Shown here in pieces: positions 1-8,705 of a stretch of 45,882 nt of DNA. Location of the stretch: NCBI GenBank assembly GCA_017620655.1, contig JAGAUT010000038.1:1-45882 (forward strand). The letters are read 5' to 3'. Origin of the DNA: Clostridia bacterium (lineage in GTDB: Bacteria; Bacillota; Clostridia; Oscillospirales; CAG-382). The notes beneath the pieces were generated by a model that had not been told where the DNA came from, did no database searches, and was given only the letters and a program-made list of their open reading frames with translations. Both the position numbers and the translations under genes were made by a program. Within the stretch, counting starts at the first letter, position 1. Each line of letters opens with the position of its first letter.

Positions 1-2991
1 ATTTCTCCTTATGAAGAAGTAATTCCCGTTATCGGCTTCTACGACGAAGGTATTCCCGAAGTTTCAGACTGGGAAATCAAATTCCAGGTTGAACACGGCT
101 ACGATTTCCAGCAGTATTGCTGGTTTGTTGGAAGCCAGTCTGTTGCGATGAAGTCTCCGAGACTTACAGATGCTCTGCATAAGGGCTATTTTAATGCAAA
201 ATACAGTGATATGGAAAAGTTCGTAATTATGTGGGAAAATGCCGGTTCTAAAAATGTTACATATGATTACTTCCGTGACTTTATATGGACCTATTGGGTT
301 GACTGGTATCTTACAGACTCAAGATACATGACCATCGATAATAAACCTGTAATCAACCTCTATCTGTATAACAACTTTGTTGACCAAGTTGGCGGCGGTT
401 CTAAGGATAAAGCAAAAGAAGCCATCGAATTTATGGATGCCGAATGTAAGAAGCTGGGTTATGACGGTGTTATTATACTGTTCTGCGATAACCTTGCAAA
501 TGCACAGCGTGCTAAGGATATTAAGTCAATTGGTGCAGATGCGGTTATTTCTTATACCCTTGGCGAAATGAGCTATGATGCACAGTATCAGAAGGACGGT
601 ATGAATAAATACTTTGACCTTGGTGACGGCGGCGGTGTTACGTTCCTGCCTTCTATCGGTGTAGGCTTTAACGATATCGGCTGGAACGGCGGAAGAACTC
701 CTCTTGCAACACCTAAAGCACATGAAGAAGTTTTCAACTGGGTAAAAAATGAATACCTACCTAAGGTTGCCGAGAGAGAAACAGGTGAAAATTCCTGGAT
801 GAGTAAGTTTGTTGTTGCAACAACATGGAACGAATTCGGAGAAGGACATTTTATTTTCCCGACAAATGTAAATAAGTTTGGCTATGTTGATGCGGCAAGG
901 GCAACACTTTCTGCTGTTGCAGGTACAAATGACAGTGCTCACTTCGATGTTGAACCTACAATAAATCAGAAGTCAAGACTTGGTTATCTTTACCCTGCAG
1001 TCAATTCACCGATGAAGCGTTTGTATATGCTTGATAACTCATCAGGTACAACGGGTAATGATTATTCAAAGAATATTCCTGCACTTACTTGGGATTTCGA
1101 AGAAAACGGCGAAGAACTTGTCAAGAATTGGCAGGGATGGAATTCGAAGGAAATTTCCAAGATGGAATATAATGCCGAAGAAAAGGCTTTCCAGATTATA
1201 ACAACGGGAAATGACCCCTCAATCAGATGGAATCCTGCAAACCAGCTTAATCTTAAGGCTAAGGAGGCAAAGATTCTCCATGTAAGAATGAAGGTTTCAG
1301 CAGGTGCTACATCCTCGTTTGAAATATTCTGGATGAATCCCACTGATTCAACATATTCGGGTGCAAAGGGTTCAAACTTCAAGGTACTCGGTAACGGTGA
1401 ATACAACGACTATTATTTTGATATGTCATCCAAGGCTACATGGTCGGGTGATATTACGTCTTTGAGACTTGACCCTATAGGTGAGCCTTCAGATGTATAT
1501 ATCAAGAAGATTGAATTCCTTACCGATAAGGTCGCAGGAGCTACAACAATTGTTATTGACGGTGCGGCTGTTGAATATTCCGAAGACTTTATAAAGAAGT
1601 CGGGGGATGAAATCTTTATCGCAGGCGACCCTGATAAGGGCTTCTATTCACTTCTCAATCTTTACTACGAGTGGGATAGATGGAACGGCATACTTACCGT
1701 TAAGACAAATGGCGGAGATATTCTTACATTTACTGTCGGCAGTGATATGGTTAAAGTAAGCGGTAAAGAAGAAAAACTTCCTTCTCAAGTGGACGTTGTT
1801 GACGGTATTGTAAGAGTTCCGTTCCTCTTTATCTGTCAAAAGGCAGGATATGACGTTGAAATAAAGAACGATACTTACAGCATTACGGTGCGTGAAGGTC
1901 TTGCCGAAAGAATTGAAGCTGAATCAAAGAAAGCAAACTGGTTTGAATTTAATACAACAGGCGATACTCAAGGCTGGGCAGTAAATAACGGACAAGGTTC
2001 TGTTCTTAACGGTTATTTCGGATTTACAGCATCTCCTGTTTCGGGTTCCTCAACGGGTTATGACCCATCAATTTCTCATAAGGCTCTCAACGTTCCTATT
2101 TCCTATTACAAGACATTTGAGTGTAGGATGAAAGTCGTTCTTGAAGAAGGTGTAACACCTGATACATCCAAGGTTTATTTTGCTACAGATGTTGACGGCG
2201 GTCTTTCAGAAGCCAAAACGCTCAGATTTAACCTTACTGATTATGAACCCGATGCTCAGGGATATTATGTAATTACCCTTGATGCCTCGGCAAATCAGAA
2301 CTGGAGAGGTTCGGTAAATCAAATAAGGTTTGACCCCACAAACTTCGGCGGATATTATGAAATCGACTATATAAGATTTATTGCAGATGAAGCATATGAA
2401 GCTGAACTTGAAAAGGCAGAACAAGAAGCGAAGGAAAAGAATAAACTTCTTTATGCGGTAGACGAAGGTGCTCCTTTCTATATTCAGAATGCGGATGCAG
2501 AACTTACTACATCCAATGCAAACCTCAGAAAGAACACAACAATAGTTGAAGATGAACTCATTGAAGGTAACCACGCATACCTTGTTACCCCTGAAAATCT
2601 TACGGGTAAGAGCTGGGTATATTTCCTTGCTCCAACAAGATTTAAACCCGGTGCAACATATAAGGTTTCTTTTGATGTAAGAGTTGTTTGCGACCAACAC
2701 GGAAATCCCGCAGAGAACGCTCTTCTAAGTTGGAACATGAGGTATGCCGAAATGGTTGATGGTCAGCTTAAACAGACAGTAAATCACTATCAGCCATATA
2801 AAGACCGCCGCATTTCAACAAGCGACGGTTGGGTTCACTTTGAATTTGAGCACACCGTGCTTGAAAACATTCCCGATGCAAGACAGCATGACGTATTTGC
2901 AGTCTTCATGGACCCCAATGAAGGCGGGGAAGACGGCTATATCAATTACACATACATGATTGACAATATCAAAGTTGAGGCTATCGGTTAA
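1..2991 (+). CDS. GH99/WbsX-like surface protein, 5' end outside the window
   Basis: The reading frame is open from base 1, so the N-terminus lies upstream; 996 residues are visible. Order of modules seen: a GH99/WbsX-like TIM-barrel region (visible residues 1-340), a beta module I call B (about 360-510), a CuAO_N-like stalk (516-630), a second B (640-798), a short charged helix (799-815) and a module A (820-994). The barrel carries LGYYD-type and TWNEFGEGH-type motifs; E278 and E281 in the latter have the three-residue spacing of the GH99 catalytic glutamates. It is colinear with the next gene, so a signal peptide and SLH repeats may lie upstream (inference). The frame is followed by a strong terminator. 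The WbsX family has been annotated both as glycosyltransferase and as glycoside hydrolase; substrate is unknown, alpha-mannan-type glycan is only a guess. Confidence 0.8.
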   Translation: MSPYEEVIPVIGFYDEGIPEVSDWEIKFQVEHGYDFQQYCWFVGSQSVAMKSPRLTDALHKGYFNAKYSDMEKFVIMWENAGSKNVTYDYFRDFIWTYWVDWYLTDSRYMTIDNKPVINLYLYNNFVDQVGGGSKDKAKEAIEFMDAECKKLGYDGVIILFCDNLANAQRAKDIKSIGADAVISYTLGEMSYDAQYQKDGMNKYFDLGDGGGVTFLPSIGVGFNDIGWNGGRTPLATPKAHEEVFNWVKNEYLPKVAERETGENSWMSKFVVATTWNEFGEGHFIFPTNVNKFGYVDAARATLSAVAGTNDSAHFDVEPTINQKSRLGYLYPAVNSPMKRLYMLDNSSGTTGNDYSKNIPALTWDFEENGEELVKNWQGWNSKEISKMEYNAEEKAFQIITTGNDPSIRWNPANQLNLKAKEAKILHVRMKVSAGATSSFEIFWMNPTDSTYSGAKGSNFKVLGNGEYNDYYFDMSSKATWSGDITSLRLDPIGEPSDVYIKKIEFLTDKVAGATTIVIDGAAVEYSEDFIKKSGDEIFIAGDPDKGFYSLLNLYYEWDRWNGILTVKTNGGDILTFTVGSDMVKVSGKEEKLPSQVDVVDGIVRVPFLFICQKAGYDVEIKNDTYSITVREGLAERIEAESKKANWFEFNTTGDTQGWAVNNGQGSVLNGYFGFTASPVSGSSTGYDPSISHKALNVPISYYKTFECRMKVVLEEGVTPDTSKVYFATDVDGGLSEAKTLRFNLTDYEPDAQGYYVITLDASANQNWRGSVNQIRFDPTNFGGYYEIDYIRFIADEAYEAELEKAEQEAKEKNKLLYAVDEGAPFYIQNADAELTTSNANLRKNTTIVEDELIEGNHAYLVTPENLTGKSWVYFLAPTRFKPGATYKVSFDVRVVCDQHGNPAENALLSWNMRYAEMVDGQLKQTVNHYQPYKDRRISTSDGWVHFEFEHTVLENIPDARQHDVFAVFMDPNEGGEDGYINYTYMIDNIKVEAIG

Positions 2992-2999
2992 TACTTTAG

Positions 3000-3030
3000 A
3001 ATCGGAACGTTTCGGCGTTCCGATTTTTTT
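3000..3030 (+). terminator. Intrinsic terminator after first GH99-like gene
   Basis: A perfect 10-bp stem (AATCGGAACG with CGTTCCGATT, 3000-3009 and 3016-3025) closes a TTTCGG loop and runs into seven T residues. It separates the two GH99-like paralogues into different transcription units. Confidence 0.92.
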
Positions 3031-3097
3031 GTGCAAAAACACTAAATTTGTAAAAGTATTTTTGTGACTGTAAAATCTTAAAAAAACACAAACCGAC

Positions 3098-3126
3098 TTG
3101 AAAAGTGACAACAAATATGTTAATAT
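3098..3126 (+). promoter_or_regulatory. Sigma-A-type promoter for SLH/GH99-like gene
   Basis: TTGAAA (3098-3103), a 17-nt spacer and TAATAT (3121-3126) lie about 50 nt before the start codon and directly after the previous terminator. Predicted only from consensus match and position. Confidence 0.6.
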
Positions 3127-3176
3127 TGTATTTGTCAATTCATGTACTTTGATGCAAAAACAAAAAAAGGAGAAAA

Positions 3177-6100
3177 ATGATTATGAAGAAAACGACACTC
3201 GTAAAGCTTCTTTGCATTCTTGTTGCAGTGTTTACACTTGCAACAGTTGCATCAGCGGCAGGCTTTACAAAGACAAATTCCTATGCAGACGGTACTTTCA
3301 GTGATGTAAAGAGTACATCTTGGTACGCAAAGGAAGTAGCATCGGCATATGAACTCGGATTCATGAACGGTAAGGGTGAAGGTACATTTGCACCCGACGG
3401 TAACGTAACAGTTGCAGAAGCTATTACAATGGCGGCTCGTGTTCATGCAATCTATAACGGTAAGGAAATAGCAAAGACCGAAGGTAAGTGGTACGATATG
3501 TATGTTCAGTACGCACTTGCAAACGGAATTATTGCTGAAGGTCAATATACAAACTATGACAGAAATATCATGAGATATGAAATGGCTGTTATGTTTGCAG
3601 ATTCCATGCCCTCATCTTACTTTGCGGCAAAGAACGATGTTAAGACAATACCTGACGTTGACCCTGCAGAAGAATATCACGATAAGCTCATGATGCTCTA
3701 TAAGGCAGGCGTTGTAATGGGCTCTACCGAATACGGTGATTTTCTTGCAACAAACTCCATTAAGAGAAGTGAAACAGCAGCTATAATCAACAGAGTTGCA
3801 CTTCCCGAAAACAGACAGCAGAAGACTCTTAAGGAATACGGCGACAGAGATCAGGCTGTTTTCCTTATTGATGACTATGAAATGACAAGAATGGTCAATG
3901 GTGTTAAAAAGCTTAATTCTGCTTATACTTTTGAAAATACAGGTAACTTCAATATTGATACAACAGACTCTTCCAATAACGGTCTTGCTGATGACAGCGA
4001 TACAAGTTTTGTTGCTATGCACAGAAATGTTACTGTACAGAACAAGGGTGTTGTTTACTTTGATACGGCATTTACAGTAAGCGGCGATAACGGTGCAAAA
4101 ATTTATTTTTCAGACAGTGAAGGCAATATTCTTTTTGAACTTTATCAGAAGAACAAGAAGTTTATAGCAAAGGGCGATTCTGAAGTTGATACAGGTGCTG
4201 CTGTTGCTGACAGCAATACACTTTATGCAGAGCTTGATCTTGATGCTAAGAAGGCACTCGTAGTTCATAACGGCATAGAAATCGGCACATTTGATATGTC
4301 TTCTAAGGCAAAAGATATTGCAAGAGTTTCTTTCTCTACATCCAAGGAATATAAATCACTCTTCGCAATCAAGGAAGTTCATATGTATGTAAACTACAAT
4401 GTTTACGATACATTCCGTACAGATATTGCAGGCACTGTTCCTTACGGCTGGGAGACAGAAGGTGACGTTAAGATTTCTACAATGAACAGTGACAAGGACG
4501 TAAACAGTGTTACCATCACAGGCAAGGGTACTGCAAAGAAGTCATTCGATGCAATTTCTGACAAGTTCGTTCTTGAAACATTTGTATTTGCTCCTGCTGG
4601 TCAGTCCGGCTCAGTTATGTATAAGAGCGGCGACACTGTTGCGGTTAAGGTTGATATGAAGGACGGTAAACTTACAAGCGATGGTAAGGAGCTTCGTTCT
4701 TATCATACAAACGTATGGCAGCTTATAAGAGTTGAAGCAGATACTGAAAAGAATACAGCTCTTATCAAGATTAACGGCAAGAACACTATTACTGTTCCTT
4801 TTACAGTTGATTCTGTTGATAATATTGAAATCACATCCGAATCAACAGGGGATTTCTGGTTTGATGACGTTGAAGTGTATAATGTTTATGACTACGCCGA
4901 CTACTGTCCTACACCTGTTCCCGTTAATAACGACGATTACTATGTAGGTATGAGCGTATGTTCCCTCTGGAGAGAAGGTTCTCACTACGGTTGGGACTGC
5001 GTATCTCCCTATGAGGAAATCACACCTGTTCTCGGCTACTATGACGAAGGTCTTCCTGAAGTAGCTGACTGGGAAACAAAGATGCTCGTAGAACACGGTT
5101 TCGACTTCCAGCACTATTGCTGGTACCTCGGTAACGGTGCATCTATCATCAAGGAACCCAGACTCACAGATGCGGCTCTTCATGATGGATATTTCAACTC
5201 TAAGTATTCCAATATGATTGACTTTATGATCATGTGGGAAAATAACGCAAATGCTAATTGTAAGAACTTCAATGACTTTATGAATATCTGGAACTACTGG
5301 TGCGACTGGTACTTCTCCGATTCAAGATATTTTGCAATTAATAACAAGCCTGTTCTTACAATTTATCGCTATCAGAAATTTATTGAATGCTTTGGCAGTG
5401 AAGCAGAAGCTAAGAAGGCTATTGATTTCATGAAGGAAGATATCAAAAAGCTCGGTTATGACGGCATGATAATTCTCATGTGCGACAGGGGTAATGATGC
5501 TGCACAGAATAAGAAGTTTGCAAATATCGGTGCTGATGCAATGGTAGCATACACATTCGGCGAAGCTTCTTACGATGCACAGTACCAGAAGGACGCTATG
5601 GAAGCGGCTCTCAAGGCTGGTTCTCTTCCTTTCCTTCCTTCAGTCGGTGTCGGCTTTAACGATCTCGGCTGGACTGAAATCAGAACTCCTTTGGCAACAG
5701 CAGAAACACACAAGGAAGTTTACCAGTGGGCAAAGGATACATACCTTCCCAAGGTAGGAGCAAAGTATAAGAGTCAGGATTGGTTTGACAACTTTGTTTT
5801 TGCTACAACTTGGAACGAATTCGGTGAAGGCCACTACATTCTTCCTACTAATGTATGCGGCTTCGGATATCTTGATGGTACAAGAGCTACATTCTCTTCT
5901 GTAGCAGGTACAGACGATAAGGCCCACTTTGATGTTGAACCTACAATTACGCAGAAGAAGAGACTCGGTTACCTCTATCCTGCAACAACAGTTCCCATGA
6001 GAAAGCAGAGCCTTGATGAAGAAGGCAGCAATGTTGCTAACAATAAGCCTGTTATCGAATGGAATTTTGAAGATGAAGCAGACTGCATGTACTGGACAAC

Positions 6101-7976
6101 AATGATGAATACATCTGCACCAAAGTACGACGCAGAAAGAAAAGCTCTTGTTGGTACAACTACAACAAATGATGCTGCAATCAGGACACTTGATATAGAA
6201 GAAAATTACTTTGACGCTTCTCTCGCCAAGCACCTTCTTATTACACTTGATACAAAGGGCAAGGCTGTCAGCGGCAATATGTTCTTCAGGCACAACTCTG
6301 CTGACAACTGGTCAGGCTCAAAGGGCTTTAACTTCAGTGCTGCAGCAATTGACGGATATCAGAATGTTGTCGTTGATCTTTCTTCCAATGTAAACTGGAA
6401 GGACGAAATCCAGGGTCTCAGATTTGACCCCAACGATATTGCTAATGAAGAATATGTAATCAAGAGAATTGCATTCCTTTCGGATATGAGTGAAGGCTCT
6501 GTTGTTCTTACAGTTGATAAGACTCCTCATGTTCTTTCAGCAAAGCAGGTAAAGAGAGTAGGTAACGACGTTTACGTTGCCGGCAATCCTTCTGACGGTT
6601 TCTATTCTATCCACAATCTTTATTACGAATATAACAGAGTAAACGGCACACTTATGATTAAGTCTGACAACGGTAAGAAAATGAATCTTGTAGTTGGCTC
6701 CGACGTTGCCGTTATTAACGGTAAAGAAAAGAAGCTCTCTGCGAAGATTGATATTTATGACGGTCTTGTATTCGTTCCCCTTAAGGAAATCTACGATATG
6801 GCTGGTTTCAAGTACAGTGTTGATAAGGACGGAAACTTTACTGTTTCTGTAAGACCTGAAGACATCGTTAATGCCGCAACAGAAAGAGTTCTTAACGAAT
6901 TCGAATTTAATGTAGCAGGCGATACAGAAAACTGGGTTGCAAAGTGTAGTACAGGTAACGTAGCTAACGGTGTGTTCGGATTTACAGCAACACCTGTTGA
7001 CTCTACACACACAGGTTTTGACCCTCAGATTCAGATTAGCGGTGCGAGAGTTGATACCAAGTACTACAAGAATATGGAAGTTCGTTTCAGAATTTCTCTT
7101 GCTGATGAAAGTGCAAAACCCGATGAGTCAAAGGTTTACTTTGATACTGATAAGGAACCCGGTCTTGCAGAAAATAAGACTGTTTCCTTTGATGTTAATG
7201 AGTACGAACCCGATGCTCAGGGCTTCTATACAGTAAATCTCGATATGACAGTAAACGAAAGTTGGAATGGCATTGTTAATACAATTCGTTTTGACCCTGC
7301 AAACTTTGAAGGTTACTATGAAGTAGACTACATCAGATTCTATGCTGATGAAAAGTATAAGGAAGAACTCAAGAAGCTTCAGGAAGAAGAAAAGAAGAAG
7401 GCTGAACTCAGAAAGGCAGCAGATAACGGCGGTCCTTTCTACCTTGAAAATGCTGATGCTGAAGACCTTGGTGCGGAACTTTCTACACTTGCAGTTACAA
7501 CAAAGCTTACAATCGTTGAAGATGATCTTCGCAAGGGTAACCACGCTTATCTCCTTACTCCTAATATGGATAAGCAAACCTGGTCGTATTTTGTAGTTCC
7601 TACAAGATATAAAGCAGGTGTTACTTATAAGGTTGATTTTGATCTCAGACTTGTTTCCGATCATATCGGCGAACCTGTTGAAACAAAGGTTGTTGTTAAT
7701 CCCAGATATACTGAAAAATCAGATGGCGCTATAAAGGAAAACGTTGACCACCCCGAAAACGGACAGGCTATTGCTTTGTCAAGCAAGGATGGTTGGGTAA
7801 AGGCATCTGTTACATTTACAGTTAAAGCTGATTCGCCTCTCAGAACAAGCGACAGATTCACAATTTTTGCAAATCCTCTCGGAGACGCTAATGAATTCAA
7901 GAATATTGTTTACATGGTTGATAACTTTGTTATTACCGTTGTAGAACCTGAAAAGACAGAAGAAACAGCAGAATAA
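3177..7976 (+). CDS. SLH-anchored GH99/WbsX-like multimodular surface protein
   Basis: The protein has 1599 residues. A signal peptide (1-28) is followed by three S-layer-homology repeats (about 30-220, with FSDV, WYAKEV and ITMAARV-type motifs), which in this family bind cell-wall polymer. Next come two beta-sandwich, LamG-like stretches (225-585), the GH99/WbsX-like barrel (588-940), module B (956-1105), a CuAO_N-like stalk (1108-1228), a second B (1236-1388), a charged helix (1389-1412) and module A (1413-1590). E881 and E884 in WNEFGEGH match the spacing of the GH99 catalytic pair. ATG 3183 is an alternative start: AGGAG at 3168-3172 is 4 nt from ATG 3177 and 10 nt from ATG 3183, and the latter gives the usual MKK signal-peptide beginning. 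Its role in surface glycan attack or remodelling is inference; the exact substrate cannot be read. Confidence 0.85.
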   Translation: MIMKKTTLVKLLCILVAVFTLATVASAAGFTKTNSYADGTFSDVKSTSWYAKEVASAYELGFMNGKGEGTFAPDGNVTVAEAITMAARVHAIYNGKEIAKTEGKWYDMYVQYALANGIIAEGQYTNYDRNIMRYEMAVMFADSMPSSYFAAKNDVKTIPDVDPAEEYHDKLMMLYKAGVVMGSTEYGDFLATNSIKRSETAAIINRVALPENRQQKTLKEYGDRDQAVFLIDDYEMTRMVNGVKKLNSAYTFENTGNFNIDTTDSSNNGLADDSDTSFVAMHRNVTVQNKGVVYFDTAFTVSGDNGAKIYFSDSEGNILFELYQKNKKFIAKGDSEVDTGAAVADSNTLYAELDLDAKKALVVHNGIEIGTFDMSSKAKDIARVSFSTSKEYKSLFAIKEVHMYVNYNVYDTFRTDIAGTVPYGWETEGDVKISTMNSDKDVNSVTITGKGTAKKSFDAISDKFVLETFVFAPAGQSGSVMYKSGDTVAVKVDMKDGKLTSDGKELRSYHTNVWQLIRVEADTEKNTALIKINGKNTITVPFTVDSVDNIEITSESTGDFWFDDVEVYNVYDYADYCPTPVPVNNDDYYVGMSVCSLWREGSHYGWDCVSPYEEITPVLGYYDEGLPEVADWETKMLVEHGFDFQHYCWYLGNGASIIKEPRLTDAALHDGYFNSKYSNMIDFMIMWENNANANCKNFNDFMNIWNYWCDWYFSDSRYFAINNKPVLTIYRYQKFIECFGSEAEAKKAIDFMKEDIKKLGYDGMIILMCDRGNDAAQNKKFANIGADAMVAYTFGEASYDAQYQKDAMEAALKAGSLPFLPSVGVGFNDLGWTEIRTPLATAETHKEVYQWAKDTYLPKVGAKYKSQDWFDNFVFATTWNEFGEGHYILPTNVCGFGYLDGTRATFSSVAGTDDKAHFDVEPTITQKKRLGYLYPATTVPMRKQSLDEEGSNVANNKPVIEWNFEDEADCMYWTTMMNTSAPKYDAERKALVGTTTTNDAAIRTLDIEENYFDASLAKHLLITLDTKGKAVSGNMFFRHNSADNWSGSKGFNFSAAAIDGYQNVVVDLSSNVNWKDEIQGLRFDPNDIANEEYVIKRIAFLSDMSEGSVVLTVDKTPHVLSAKQVKRVGNDVYVAGNPSDGFYSIHNLYYEYNRVNGTLMIKSDNGKKMNLVVGSDVAVINGKEKKLSAKIDIYDGLVFVPLKEIYDMAGFKYSVDKDGNFTVSVRPEDIVNAATERVLNEFEFNVAGDTENWVAKCSTGNVANGVFGFTATPVDSTHTGFDPQIQISGARVDTKYYKNMEVRFRISLADESAKPDESKVYFDTDKEPGLAENKTVSFDVNEYEPDAQGFYTVNLDMTVNESWNGIVNTIRFDPANFEGYYEVDYIRFYADEKYKEELKKLQEEEKKKAELRKAADNGGPFYLENADAEDLGAELSTLAVTTKLTIVEDDLRKGNHAYLLTPNMDKQTWSYFVVPTRYKAGVTYKVDFDLRLVSDHIGEPVETKVVVNPRYTEKSDGAIKENVDHPENGQAIALSSKDGWVKASVTFTVKADSPLRTSDRFTIFANPLGDANEFKNIVYMVDNFVITVVEPEKTEETAE

Positions 7977-7986
7977 TACAGAAACA

Positions 7987-8015
7987 CGAGCCTTCACGGT
8001 TTTAGTGGGGGCTCG
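7987..8015 (+). other. Strong intergenic hairpin without T-tract
   Basis: An 11-bp stem (CGAGCCTTCAC at 7987-7997 with GTGGGGGCTCG at 8005-8015, two G-T wobbles) closes a 7-nt loop. No T-run follows, so it is a poor intrinsic terminator. It lies 11 nt after the stop of the GH99-like gene and 21 nt before the next start. It may be an RNA-processing or mRNA-stabilising element that separates expression levels within one transcript. Confidence 0.6.
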
Positions 8016-8036
8016 GCAACAATTTAACAATAAACT

Positions 8037-8690
8037 ATGAAAATTAATATATTATGTGTTGGAAATTCTTTACTTCATCATCCGCCGTGTGCAGATGTTT
8101 TCTGGGACGGTGATTGGGGTATGGCTGCAAGCTGCCGTGAAAATGATTATTATCACATTTTACAGCGCCGTCTTGCAGGAAAATATCCTGAAATAGAATT
8201 TAACTGGCACGAAAACGGCTCGGCAACGTTCGAGCAATCTATAAAGAAAGATGAAGATAAGGATTATACCGAATTGTTTGACAGACTTTTCGGTAAAACA
8301 CTGTCTGAATTTACACCTGACATTGTAAGTCTTCAGCTTGGTGATAATTGTCCGCACCATGAAACAAGTGACATGGCATATGCAAAAGCTATTATACAGG
8401 CTGTAAACTACTTTAAGAAGGTAAATCCCGATGTAATTGTTATTCTGTGTCTCACATGGTATGGAGAAATGATTGATTCAAAACACATCGGAACGCTTAT
8501 TGCAGCACGTGAAACCGAAATGCCTTTTGTTGATTTAACCAAGTTGTTTTGCCCTGAAAACCAGGCTCACGGACTTTTCAAGCATGAAGGTGTGCAAAAT
8601 CATCCCGGCGACAGAGGGATGTGGCTTATTGCCGAAGAATATACTAAGGCAATTTCCAAATTAATTGATTCTAAATTTTTAGAAAAATAA
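8037..8690 (+). CDS. SGNH/GDSL-type hydrolase, no signal peptide
   Basis: The 217-residue protein opens directly into the SGNH block I motif (CVGNS, candidate nucleophile S11). Block III is seen as LGDN (N104) and block V as NHPGD (H189). The Asp usually three residues before the catalytic His is not present, so the His partner is uncertain. SGNH enzymes of this size are usually esterases or carbohydrate deacetylases. It lacks a signal peptide or membrane segment and should be cytoplasmic, unlike the homologous secreted protein that follows 15 nt later. No good ribosome binding site precedes ATG 8037, yet the start is fixed by the motif at residue 7. The two genes probably share a transcript; no promoter was seen in the gap. 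Its substrate may be an imported acylated sugar (inference). Confidence 0.82.
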   Translation: MKINILCVGNSLLHHPPCADVFWDGDWGMAASCRENDYYHILQRRLAGKYPEIEFNWHENGSATFEQSIKKDEDKDYTELFDRLFGKTLSEFTPDIVSLQLGDNCPHHETSDMAYAKAIIQAVNYFKKVNPDVIVILCLTWYGEMIDSKHIGTLIAARETEMPFVDLTKLFCPENQAHGLFKHEGVQNHPGDRGMWLIAEEYTKAISKLIDSKFLEK

Positions 8691-8705
8691 AAAAGGAGAG
8701 AAAAA

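Noticed and set aside
5640..6293. 217-codon minus-strand open frame opposite the SLH/GH99-like gene
   Set aside because: Its Cys/Ile-rich composition is what antisense of biased codons yields, and no motif or ribosome binding site supports it.
7342..7596. Extra small plus-strand frame inside the SLH/GH99-like gene
   Set aside because: It is out of frame with a long gene with full domain support, and shows only basic low-information sequence.
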